From the NCBI GenBank assembly GCA_029243485.1, contig JAQWRY010000013.1:1-50120 (forward strand): a DNA stretch of 50,120 nucleotides, written 5' to 3'. The stretch's first letter is position 1. Each line of letters starts with the position of its first letter. The stretch is from Candidatus Binatia bacterium. Its GTDB lineage: Bacteria; Desulfobacterota; Binatia; UBA12015. The notes under the pieces were generated by a model that ran no database searches, had not been told where the DNA came from, and saw only the letters and a program-made list of their open reading frames with translations. Shown here in pieces: positions 16,422 to 24,577 of this stretch. The translations under genes were made by a program, and so were the position numbers.

Positions 16422-17564
16422 ATGCAGTTGAGTGACCCCACATTCTCACGGGACGTCGACGTCGCCATCATCGGGGGCGGGGTGGTCGGGCTCGCCTGCG
16501 GAGCTGAACTTGCGTGCGCCGGGCAACGGGTTCTGGTCCTGGAGCGGGGCGGGCGAGTCGGGGCGGAAACGTCGTCGCGCAACAGCCAGGTCATCCACGC
16601 GGGGATCTACTACCTCGAAGGGACCCACAAGGCGCTTTGCTGTGTGGAGGGACGGGATCTTCTGTACGAGCGCTGCGAGCGGTTGGGCATCCCCCACCGG
16701 AGGGTCGGAAAACTCATCGTGGCGACGGCCCCCGAGGAGATCCCCACTCTGGAGCGGATGCAGGCGCGCGCCGTCGCGAACGGGGCCGGTGGCATCGAGT
16801 GGTGCGACGCGGCGGAGATCGCTCGGCGTGAGCCGCGCGTTCGGGCCGTCGCGGGCCTCTGGTCGCCGAACACCGGGATCGTCGACGCGCACGCGCTCGT
16901 CGAGAGCTACCGCGCCGAGATGGAATCGGCCGGGGGCGTCGTCGCGCTGCGCACTGAGGTAGTGGGCCTCGCGCGAACGACGGACGGCTGGCGGGTCGAG
17001 ACCATCGGGCCCGACGGCGCGACGTTCACTCTCGACGTTCCGCTGCTCGTGAATGCGGCGGGCCTCGGATCGGATCGGGTTGCAGAGATGGCCGGCATTG
17101 ATCTCGACGAACAGGCGTGGCGACTCCACTTCTGCAAAGGCAGCTACTTCGGTGCTGCCCCCGGGCTCGGCCCACTGACGACGCACCTCGTCTATCCGGT
17201 TCCCACCGACGGAGGGCTTGGCGCCCACGTCACGATCGATCTGGACGGTCGGTATCGGTTCGGGCCGGACGCGGAGCCCGTCGACGAGATTTCGTACCGG
17301 GTCGATCCGTCGAAGCGGGATCGTTTCGCCGAAGCCGTGCAACGCTATCTTCCCGAGATTCGCCCGGAGGATCTCCATCCCGAGATGGCCGGCATCCGGC
17401 CGAAACGCGTCGGCCCGGGCGGACCGTTCGCCGACTTCGTGATCGAGGAGACATCTCATCTCGGCGCTCCGGGCATGGTGCAGCTCATCGGAATCGAGTC
17501 GCCGGGCCTCACGTCGGCGGGCGCGATCGCGCGCCGGGTGTCGGAGTTGCTCGGTCACTCTTGA
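16422..17564 (+). CDS. FAD-dependent oxidoreductase (L-2-hydroxyglutarate oxidase-like, DAO fold)
   Basis: Flavoprotein of 380 residues. The dinucleotide-binding motif VAIIGGGVVGLA lies near residues 13-24. The stretch ETSSRNSQVIHAGIYY near 50-66 is characteristic of the LhgO/YgaF branch, which oxidises 2-hydroxy acids. LLVNAAGLGSDRVA near 207 and IGIESPGLTSAGAIA near the C terminus close the FAD site. Possible role: oxidation of a hydroxy-acid made in the neighbouring pathway. The frame is open far upstream, antisense to the dehydrogenase, but homology starts at this Met. Its TGA overlaps the TTG start proposed for the ligase. Confidence 0.9.
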   Translation: MQLSDPTFSRDVDVAIIGGGVVGLACGAELACAGQRVLVLERGGRVGAETSSRNSQVIHAGIYYLEGTHKALCCVEGRDLLYERCERLGIPHRRVGKLIVATAPEEIPTLERMQARAVANGAGGIEWCDAAEIARREPRVRAVAGLWSPNTGIVDAHALVESYRAEMESAGGVVALRTEVVGLARTTDGWRVETIGPDGATFTLDVPLLVNAAGLGSDRVAEMAGIDLDEQAWRLHFCKGSYFGAAPGLGPLTTHLVYPVPTDGGLGAHVTIDLDGRYRFGPDAEPVDEISYRVDPSKRDRFAEAVQRYLPEIRPEDLHPEMAGIRPKRVGPGGPFADFVIEETSHLGAPGMVQLIGIESPGLTSAGAIARRVSELLGHS

Positions 17565-19216
17565 CGACCTGGCGCCAAGTAGACGAACGTCTCCCGGCAA
17601 TGGCGGACACGCTCCCAGGAATGCTCTCGCGCGCGGTGGAGACATACGCCGATCGCGATTTGATGGTGACGCCGACCGAGCGTCTCACGTATCGGGCCGC
17701 GGAGGAGGAATCGCGCCTCCTGGCGCGGGCGCTTCTGCATAAGGGGGTCGGAAAGGGGAGCCGAGTCGGGATCCAGCTCCCCAACGGCCCCGCGTGGGCG
17801 AACGCGTGGCTCGCTGTGACCCGGATCGGCGCGATCGCGGTGCCGATCAGCACGTTCTACCAGCCACCGGAGATGGCGTGGATCCTGCGGCACGCGGACG
17901 TCGAGATCCTTCTGTGCGGCCGCTCGATGTTCGGGCGGGACTTCGCTGCCGTCTTGGAGGAGGCGCTGCCGGATCTGCGTTCGGCGGACCGTCCGGAACT
18001 GCGCACCGCGGCTGCGCCCTACCTTCGGTCGGTGGTCTTCTGGGGCGACGCGCCCGCGTGGGCCTCGTGTGTGGACGCCGACCTCGTTGCTGTCGCAGGA
18101 GGTGTCGCTTCCGAGCTCGTCGATGCGATCGAGGCGTGCGTCACGCCTGCAGACGTTGCCGTGACTCTGTACAGCTCGGGCAGTACGTCCAAGCCGAAGG
18201 GCGCCTTGCATACCCACGGGGGCCTGGTCCGGCGCGTCGCTCATTTGCATCCGTTTCGGAACCACGTCGATGCCGATCGGGTGTTCACGCCGATGCCCTT
18301 CTTCTGGGTCGGCGGTCTCGTCGTCGGTCTTCTGGACTGCCTCGACGCGGGCCTCACGTGTCTCGCGATCGAAGGGGCCGACCCGGCGACGACGCTTCGA
18401 TTCCTCGCGACCGAGCGCGTGACGGTGTTCAACGCGTGGCCCGCCACTTTGGAAGGGCTGCGTCGGGAGTTCGTGTCCGGCGACTACGACCTGAGTTCGG
18501 TCCGTGCCGGGAACCTGCTCGAGGCGGTTCCGCCCGAGCTGCGACCGAAGGATCCGCTGCTGCGAACGAACGCGCTCGGCATGACCGAGACCGCCGGACC
18601 CCACACGTGGGATGATCCGCTTGTCGAGCTGCCCGAAGAGTTGCGCGGGTCGTTCGGCCGCGCGGTGCCGGATACCGAGCACCGTGTAGTGGACCCCGAC
18701 AGCGGCGAGGTCCTGGGTCCCGGGGAGTCCGGCGAGATCTGTGTGCGCGGTCCGAACGTCATGCTGGGCCTGCACAAGGTGGAGCGCGCCGACGTGTTCG
18801 ACCGAGATGGCTGGTACCGTACAGGCGACCACGGTTCGTTCAACGAGACTGGGCACCTCTTCTTCGAGGGCCGCAAGGACGAACTCATCAAGACGGCAGG
18901 CGTGAACGTTTCGGCTCGTGAGGTGGAGGCCGCCTTGATGGCGTTCGATGACGTCACGCTCGCCGCGGTCGTCGGCGTTCCGCATTCGACGCGCGGGCGT
19001 CTCGTCGCTGCGGTCGTGGTTCCGGAGAAGGCGATGTCGCCGACGCCGCACGATCTTTGGGATCGGCTTCGGAAGGTGATCTCTGCCTTCACGGTGCCAC
19101 GCCGGATCTGGGTGTGCGCGCCGAACGAGGTGCCAATGACCGCGAGTGGGAAGGTCGACAAGAAGTCGCTCGAGAAGATCATCGAGAGCCGCGGCGAGCT
19201 GCTCGTCGCCGACTAG
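17561..19216 (+). CDS. AMP-dependent acyl-CoA synthetase/ligase
   Basis: ANL-superfamily enzyme, about 551 residues, that should activate a carboxylic acid to its CoA thioester. Motifs in order: P-loop-like YSSGSTSKPKGA near 205, LGMTETAG near 338 (adenylate binding), GWYRTGDHG near 416, GRKDELIKTAGVNVS near 436, and the C-terminal Lys in TASGKVDKKSL near 530. TTG at 17561 overlaps the previous stop (TTGA) and adds a WRQVDERLPAM segment that I think belongs to the family; the ATG at 17600 is the alternative. Together with the divergent fused dehydrogenase it supplies the first two steps of side-chain beta-oxidation. Confidence 0.9.
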   Translation: MTTWRQVDERLPAMADTLPGMLSRAVETYADRDLMVTPTERLTYRAAEEESRLLARALLHKGVGKGSRVGIQLPNGPAWANAWLAVTRIGAIAVPISTFYQPPEMAWILRHADVEILLCGRSMFGRDFAAVLEEALPDLRSADRPELRTAAAPYLRSVVFWGDAPAWASCVDADLVAVAGGVASELVDAIEACVTPADVAVTLYSSGSTSKPKGALHTHGGLVRRVAHLHPFRNHVDADRVFTPMPFFWVGGLVVGLLDCLDAGLTCLAIEGADPATTLRFLATERVTVFNAWPATLEGLRREFVSGDYDLSSVRAGNLLEAVPPELRPKDPLLRTNALGMTETAGPHTWDDPLVELPEELRGSFGRAVPDTEHRVVDPDSGEVLGPGESGEICVRGPNVMLGLHKVERADVFDRDGWYRTGDHGSFNETGHLFFEGRKDELIKTAGVNVSAREVEAALMAFDDVTLAAVVGVPHSTRGRLVAAVVVPEKAMSPTPHDLWDRLRKVISAFTVPRRIWVCAPNEVPMTASGKVDKKSLEKIIESRGELLVAD

Positions 19217-19268
19217 TGCCCGTCCTTCCCATATTGCCGGGTGGAGTGGACTACCGTATTCTCAGCGT

Positions 19269-19864
19269 TTGACCAGGTTGCCCGAGCAGTGGAGGTCCGA
19301 GATCGAGGAGGGCGGTTACGTCATCGTTCCGAACGCGATCGATGAGCGAGCAGTCGGAATACTGCGCGAGGAACTCTCGCCCTACCTACAGAGCCGCTTG
19401 GTGGGCAGGAACGACTTCGAGGGCACTCGATCGGAGCGTGTCTATCGCCTGCTCGCGAAGACGCCTTCCGTCGCGGTGTTGATCGAGCACGAGGCTGTAC
19501 TGGCGGTAGCCGATCACTTCCTCGCCGCGAGCTACCTCCCCTCCGCCGCTCTCGGCGCGCCGGCACCGCCCCGACCGGCGCAGGGTGTGTCGACGATCTG
19601 GGCTCCGTTGCGATCTTCCCCGGCTCGCTCTTCCATCGGGCCGGTTCGAATCGGGCTGACACGAAGCGGCTGGGCCTCACGATTCAGTATTGTCAGCCGT
19701 GGCTGCGACAGCTCGAGAACCTGATGCTCGGTACACCGCCGGAGTTGGCTGCGCGCTATTCCGAACGGATTCAGGACCTTGTTGGCTACAACCTTCTCCA
19801 AGGAACCTTCGTCGGATACGTCGACGGCCGGAACCCGAAGAAGATGATCCCCGGGCGGTCCTAG
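19269..19864 (+). pseudogene. Phytanoyl-CoA dioxygenase-like (PhyH) remnant
   Basis: The N-terminal part (GGYVIVPNAIDERAVG) and the C-terminal part (AIFPGSLFHRAGSNRAD, then IQYCQPWLRQ and NPKKMIPG) match the PhyH Fe(II)/2-oxoglutarate dioxygenase family, but in different frames. The middle is mostly gone: the HxD iron-binding segment is absent and a short RPAQGVSTIWA piece lies between two deletions. The distal His (FHRAG) survives. A working enzyme of this family is near 270-300 residues; fewer than 200 codons remain here. It follows the ligase by about 50 nt and was probably part of that operon. Confidence 0.75.
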
Positions 19865-19910
19865 TGTCTCGCCGTCGAGATCGGGTCAGGCTTCCTAGTT
19901 TAGCCGCGCT

Positions 19911-20798
19911 TCACTTGGGTCGCTCGGGTTTGATCGGCGGCCAGCTGTTCTCACTCGCGAGGATTGCATCGCCGATGTCGCGCACGTTCCACGGGTCTCC
20001 CTGACTGCTCTTGGCGGCCACCTCGGTGCGCTGCCAGGAGAGGAGAGACACGCGGTTGCCGGAGATCATGAAGGTGCGCCCGGTGATGCCGGCCGCCTCG
20101 TCGGTGCAGAGCCAAACGATCGCGGGGGAGACCTTCTCCGGAGCGGCGGCTTCCTTGGCTGCGGCCTTGGTTTCCTCCGGATACAGGTCCTCGGTCATGC
20201 GCGACCACGCGCCTGGTGCCAGGACGTTCACGGTGATCCCGTATTTCGTCGCTTCGGGATAGAGGCATCGCGCGAAGCCCGCGATGCCGGCCTTCGCCGC
20301 GCCGTAATTCGTCTGGCCGAAATTCCCGAGGAGGCCGGACGTCGAGCTCGTCATGATGATGCGGCCGCCGCGTCCCTGCACGAGCATCTGATCGTACGCG
20401 GCCTTCGTGACGAGGTAGGTGCCGCGGAGGTGCACGTCGATGATGACGTCCCACATCTCGTCGTTCATGTTCTTGAACGACTTGTCCCGAAGGATGCCGG
20501 CGTTGTTGATGCAGATGTCGATGCCGCCGAAGTGCGCGACGGCGGTCTGCACCATCGCCGCGGCCTGCGCGGGGTCGGAAACAGAGCCGTAGTTGGCGAC
20601 GGCCTTCCCGCCGGCGCTCTCGATCTCCGCGACGACCTGATCGGCCATTCCCTGGCCGGCGCCTTTGCCGTCGCGTGAGCCGCCGAGATCGTTGACGACG
20701 ACCGCGGCGCCTTCTTTTGCCAAGAGAAGCGCGTGGGCGCGGCCGAGGCCGCCTCCAGCGCCGGTGACGAGAGCAACTTTTCCGTCGAGCAGACCCAT
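19911..20798 (-). CDS. SDR, HSD17B4/MFE-2-type 3-hydroxyacyl-CoA dehydrogenase
   Basis: 295-residue NAD-dependent dehydrogenase. TGAGGGLGRAHA near 12-23 followed by VVNDLGGSRDG is the signature of the peroxisomal multifunctional enzyme type 2 dehydrogenase domain, which oxidises (3R)-hydroxyacyl-CoA. INNAGILRD near 88, a Ser in TSSTSG near 142 and YGAAK near 155 complete the active site. A GGAGGA ribosome site lies 9 nt before the ATG. No hydratase (MaoC) or SCP2 domain is attached. It probably serves beta-oxidation of a branched or ring-bearing acyl chain. Divergent from the rhodanese gene. Confidence 0.9.
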   Translation of the reverse strand: MGLLDGKVALVTGAGGGLGRAHALLLAKEGAAVVVNDLGGSRDGKGAGQGMADQVVAEIESAGGKAVANYGSVSDPAQAAAMVQTAVAHFGGIDICINNAGILRDKSFKNMNDEMWDVIIDVHLRGTYLVTKAAYDQMLVQGRGGRIIMTSSTSGLLGNFGQTNYGAAKAGIAGFARCLYPEATKYGITVNVLAPGAWSRMTEDLYPEETKAAAKEAAAPEKVSPAIVWLCTDEAAGITGRTFMISGNRVSLLSWQRTEVAAKSSQGDPWNVRDIGDAILASENSWPPIKPERPK

Positions 20799-20927
20799 GA
20801 TGAAATCCTCCTTCGTCCAGATTCCGTACTGGGCGAGCTGGAGATCTGTCAATTCACGGCATGGTTGAGCTCTCCGAGCAGAGGTGCGAAACCACAAGCA
20901 CTTCCCATCCCGACCTGAGGAGCGCCC

Positions 20928-21845
20928 ATGACGACACGACTGTTCATCTGTTTCGGACGTCTTCCCCTTCTGCTCGCGTTCTTGGTCCTCGCTGCCGGCT
21001 GTGGGGACAGCGCGTCGAATGGCACCGGTGGCACGGCGCCTTCGGCCGCCGACATCGTCGTGGACGTCGGTTGGTTGGCCGATCGCCTCGGTGATTCGAG
21101 TACCCAGGTCGTGGACGCGCGTACCACGCAGTCCGAGTTCGATGCGGGCCACATCCCAGGGGCCATCCGGCTGGATCCGTTGGAGCTGTCTTCGGCGGTC
21201 GGGGGCGTTCAGGCGCAGGTCGCTCCGGCGTCCCTCGCGGGACCTCTCCTGCGTGAACGCGGGATCCGCGCGGGGACGACGCTCGTCGTGTACGGCAAGC
21301 CGCCCGAGTTCGATCCGGCGCGAGTCGTGTGGGCGATGCGGTACTACGGTCACGACGATGTGCGGTATCTCGATGGCGGATGGGCCGCCTGGCAGGCGGC
21401 GGGTGGGGCGGTCGAGACCGGGCCGTCGGGTGAACCGTCCTCGGACTACGAGATGGGCGCGCCCGTGGATGCGCTCCGCGTGACCGCTGATTGGATCGTC
21501 GACCAGCTGGGGGCCCCTCCGGACGACGACCCCGCGATCCAGATCGTGGACGCGCGCTCGCCCAAGGAATTCGCCGCCGGCCGGATCCCGGGCGCGTTGC
21601 ACGTCCAATGGACGAGGAATCTCGAAGAGGGTTTCCTCCTGCCGCGAGAGGACATCGAGGCGCTTCACGCCGGGCTCGACAAGAAGAAGACGACCGTCGT
21701 GTACTGCCTCGTAGGATGGCGTGCTTCCTTCGGCTGGATCGCGCTCGAGTTGCTCGGGTTTGAGGACGTGCGGGTCTACGACGGCTCGTGGCTCGAGTGG
21801 GGCGCGGGCGGATTTCCGATCGAGACGGACGGGGGCGTTTCCTAA
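20928..21845 (+). CDS. Tandem-rhodanese sulfurtransferase, predicted lipoprotein
   Basis: 305 residues. A signal peptide ends at a lipobox (LVLAAGC near residue 24), so the protein should be lipid-anchored outside the cytoplasm. Two rhodanese domains follow. In the first (about 45-165) the active loop reads VVYGKPPEF and has no Cys, as usual for the structural domain. In the second (about 185-300) YCLVGWRAS carries the catalytic Cys, and YDGSWLEWG is the typical end of thiosulfate/3-mercaptopyruvate sulfurtransferases. Ribosome site CTGAGGAG. An extracytoplasmic sulfurtransferase is less common than the cytosolic form; its sulfur donor is unknown. Confidence 0.9.
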   Translation: MTTRLFICFGRLPLLLAFLVLAAGCGDSASNGTGGTAPSAADIVVDVGWLADRLGDSSTQVVDARTTQSEFDAGHIPGAIRLDPLELSSAVGGVQAQVAPASLAGPLLRERGIRAGTTLVVYGKPPEFDPARVVWAMRYYGHDDVRYLDGGWAAWQAAGGAVETGPSGEPSSDYEMGAPVDALRVTADWIVDQLGAPPDDDPAIQIVDARSPKEFAAGRIPGALHVQWTRNLEEGFLLPREDIEALHAGLDKKKTTVVYCLVGWRASFGWIALELLGFEDVRVYDGSWLEWGAGGFPIETDGGVS

Positions 21846-21871
21846 ACGCAGGATGCTGGTACCATAGTCCG

Positions 21872-22456
21872 ATGAAACGATCTCGTGGGCTAGGGAATCC
21901 GTTCGTCGGAATCGCTGCGGCGCTGTGTGTCTTGTTCTCGTCGAGCGGTCCGCTCGCCGCGGACAGCGCCGCGACCAAGCGGGACGACTTGCTCATCGGG
22001 TACAATCTCCTCTCTGGTGCAATGTCGGCCGAGGGACAGCTAAAGTACCTGCTCTGGCTGCGTGAGCTCATGCTGCAGGGTCCGAGCAAAGAGGTCGAGC
22101 GTCTGATGACGACGATCTACGAGACCTCGAACAAGCGCGTGGACGAGCTCGACAAGCTCCGAAAGCTCGCTCCGGTGGCTACGGCGAAGCCGCCACCGTC
22201 GCCAATCGGCAGCGCGATCGAGGCGGCCGCGAAATGGGACGGGACGAAGGAGCTGCTGTTCCCTGATGGCGAGTTCGGGATGCGTTTCGTGTTCTTGCAA
22301 GCGCAGACGACTCGGATGATCTCGGTGATCGCCGAGCAGACCGCGAAGATCGACCCCAACGTCGAGCGCAAGCAGTGGCTCGAGAACGTCGGGAAGGAGT
22401 ACGAGGCGTTTCGCGAGGAGCTCGTCGTAGCCGTAGAGAAGTGTGAGCCCCGATGA
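21872..22456 (+). CDS. Secreted hypothetical protein
   Basis: 194 residues with an N-terminal signal peptide (hydrophobic core GIAAALCVLFSS, cleavage probably near LAADS). The mature part is helical and charged, with segments such as KEVERLMTTIYETSNKR and VERKQWLENVGKEYEAF, and a single Cys at the end. I do not recognise the family. Its stop overlaps the next gene's start (ATGA at 22453-22456), so it is coupled to the GT8 glycosyltransferase. Confidence 0.75.
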   Translation: MKRSRGLGNPFVGIAAALCVLFSSSGPLAADSAATKRDDLLIGYNLLSGAMSAEGQLKYLLWLRELMLQGPSKEVERLMTTIYETSNKRVDELDKLRKLAPVATAKPPPSPIGSAIEAAAKWDGTKELLFPDGEFGMRFVFLQAQTTRMISVIAEQTAKIDPNVERKQWLENVGKEYEAFREELVVAVEKCEPR

Positions 22457-23544
22457 GCGATCGAGGCCCTCACATCCAGGACGACCCCGCGTCCCATCTC
22501 CTCGCGCGCTTCACGGAGAGCCCGGCCATCCGCAAGCTCGCGCGTGGGCTCGCAGGCGAGCTCCTCCTCGTGGATCACGAGGGCGACATCGTGGACCCGA
22601 CCATCGACCCCCGGATCTTCACGGTCGAGCCCGACGATCTCCGTCCGGCGAAGTACGCGCACACGACGCTTCTCATGGCGGGCGATACCTATCTCCCGGG
22701 TTGTCTCGTCGTCGGCGCGGCACTGCGCTACCAGATCCAGTCGAAGGCGACGCTCATCTGTCTCGTCGACGACAAGGTGAGCAAGGGCGCCCGCGAGATG
22801 CTCGAGATCATCTACGATCGCGTGCTCGAAGTGAAACGGTTGCGCGCCCATGAGAGTAGCTACCCCGAACACCTACTGTCCGAGGCGTACCGCGATGTTT
22901 ATACAAAGCTTCACTTGTTCGACTCGGATCTCCTTCCGTACGAACGCATCACCTTCATCGACGCGGATCTGCTTCCGATCCGGTGTTTCGACCACCTCTT
23001 CACGCTGAGCGGTCCGGCGGGTGTAATCGAGAGCGTCCACCCGACAAGCCAGTACGCGTACATGCAGCACATGCACGGCGTGCGACACGGGGAGCCCGTT
23101 CCGCCGCAGATTCTCGAGGTCACGAGCGACGACGACATTCGCGGCGGCGTGAACGCGGGCCTGCTCGTAATCGAGCCCAAGCGCGAACTCTTCGAGGACT
23201 GGTCGGCTCGAATCGACAAGCCGATGGCGGAGTGGGGCCCCAAGCACCGTGAGCACTTTGAGGACGGGATCAAGTACGGCTTCCCCGAGCAGCACTTCCT
23301 ACAGGTGGAGATGCAAGACGCGTGGACCGCGATCGATCCGCGGTTCAACGCAATGCGCACCGATGTGCCGCACAGCTTCGGCATCCATTGGACCATTGGT
23401 CGCAAGCCTTGGCACAATCACGCGAACCCGGGCCGCACGGTGAGCCAGGGCCTCTGGGTCATGGCGTGGGAGACCCTGCGACTCCATCACCCGGAGATGT
23501 GTGCCGACCTAGAGAAGCGCGGGCTGGTGACGGACAAGCCGTAG
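22453..23544 (+). CDS. GT8-type (glycogenin-like) glycosyltransferase
   Basis: 363-residue retaining glycosyltransferase. Visible features: an early strand block ending in ATLICLVDDKVS, the manganese-binding DxD in TFIDADLLP near 163-171, and VNAGLLVIEPKRELFEDW near 230-247, the signature of GT8/glycogenin-like enzymes. FPEQHFLQ and HWTIGRKPWH near the end are the usual catalytic-site and nucleotide-binding segments. It lacks a signal peptide. The acceptor is unknown; being translationally coupled to a secreted protein, it might modify that protein or a cell-surface glycan (inference). Confidence 0.88.
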   Translation: MSDRGPHIQDDPASHLLARFTESPAIRKLARGLAGELLLVDHEGDIVDPTIDPRIFTVEPDDLRPAKYAHTTLLMAGDTYLPGCLVVGAALRYQIQSKATLICLVDDKVSKGAREMLEIIYDRVLEVKRLRAHESSYPEHLLSEAYRDVYTKLHLFDSDLLPYERITFIDADLLPIRCFDHLFTLSGPAGVIESVHPTSQYAYMQHMHGVRHGEPVPPQILEVTSDDDIRGGVNAGLLVIEPKRELFEDWSARIDKPMAEWGPKHREHFEDGIKYGFPEQHFLQVEMQDAWTAIDPRFNAMRTDVPHSFGIHWTIGRKPWHNHANPGRTVSQGLWVMAWETLRLHHPEMCADLEKRGLVTDKP

Positions 23545-23725
23545 GCGGTTTGTGTTTCGGCGGTACCTTCGGTGGTTCGTCTTGATCTGCTCCGGGCGCG
23601 GGAGCTTTTCGTGATTTCGGCGCCCCCTGGTTGGTCTTCGGGGCCACGGGCGTCCACAAGGTCGGCCCTTCTTGGGGCAGTGCTCTTCAGTTTCGGTCTG
23701 GAGGCCTACTGGGCGTGGGGGGCAC

Positions 23726-24532
23726 TCAGACGGCCACGCCGAGTTGGCGTGAGTGTGCGAGCAGCTGGCCGTCGCGACTCCAGATCTCTCCGTCTTCTTC
23801 GAGGAATCCGTCGTGGACCTGGCGTGTTCGAAACACCACCAGCACGAAGTCGTCGACCGGGACGTCGACGGGGAGAGGTGTCCGGATGTGCACGGTCAGG
23901 TCGACCGTAGGAACGCCACCCATCGGCGGCGGGAAGTCCTTCGTCGCGAAGACGGCGGGGGGCCAGGCGTCGGTGTAGGCCGCGAGAAGGGCGGCGTCGA
24001 TCGGGCGCGGATCGGCGAGTCGGATCCAGCCGCCGGTCAGGGCCGCGCGTTCCTTTTCTGACGGGTCGAAACTCTTAGGGCCGATGGCGATGCGCGTTTC
24101 GAACTGCTCGTGCAGTGGAGTCGGGGCCGCTTCTCGAAGGGGGCACTGCTCGGGTGGCGCGACCTCGGGCATCACGGCGTGGGCCAGCTTCGGGCCCCCT
24201 CGGCTCTTTGCGAATGCGGCGGTCGCAAGGGCTTGCAGTTTCCCGTTCTGTTCGAGCCGAGCGGTGACCGTAGTGAGGCCGCGTCCCTCGCGCTCGATCC
24301 GAGTGACGACGGTCGCTGGGCCTTCGGCGGGCGGGCGCAAGTAGTGAACGGTGAGCGAGCGTAGGGTGCGCGCGTGATCCGCGACGGCCGTCTGCATCGC
24401 GCGGACGAGGATGGCGGCGATATAGCCGCCGTTCGGCCCGCGGACGATCCACCAGGCCCGATCGATGCGAGCGTCGAAGGAGCCTGCGGGGTTCAGGGTA
24501 ACGGACGTGTCTCGGTCGAAGCGGGTGCTCAT
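23726..24532 (-). CDS. Acyl-CoA thioesterase, TesB-like double hotdog
   Basis: 268 residues with two hotdog-fold halves. The first carries GPNGGYIAAILVRAM near 32-46 and LTVHYLRPPAEGP near 60. The second carries SGGWIR-like TGGWIRLADPRPID near 166, then PTVDLTVHIRTPLP near 207 and FLEEDGEIWSRDGQLLA near the end. This is the pattern of TesB/acyl-CoA thioesterase II-like proteins, which hydrolyse acyl-CoA to free acid and CoA. It lies 45 nt downstream of the GST-family gene on the same strand, probably in one operon. Confidence 0.9.
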   Translation of the reverse strand: MSTRFDRDTSVTLNPAGSFDARIDRAWWIVRGPNGGYIAAILVRAMQTAVADHARTLRSLTVHYLRPPAEGPATVVTRIEREGRGLTTVTARLEQNGKLQALATAAFAKSRGGPKLAHAVMPEVAPPEQCPLREAAPTPLHEQFETRIAIGPKSFDPSEKERAALTGGWIRLADPRPIDAALLAAYTDAWPPAVFATKDFPPPMGGVPTVDLTVHIRTPLPVDVPVDDFVLVVFRTRQVHDGFLEEDGEIWSRDGQLLAHSRQLGVAV

Positions 24533-24577
24533 CCTAGGGAGCGTAGGGAATGACCTGTCGGCCTTGCATCCTGGCGT

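Noticed and set aside
19640-19670. tRNA T-loop-like sequence (GGTTCGAATC)
   Set aside because: It is inside the PhyH C-terminal coding remnant (HRAGSNRAD), and no acceptor stem, D arm or anticodon arm can be folded around it.
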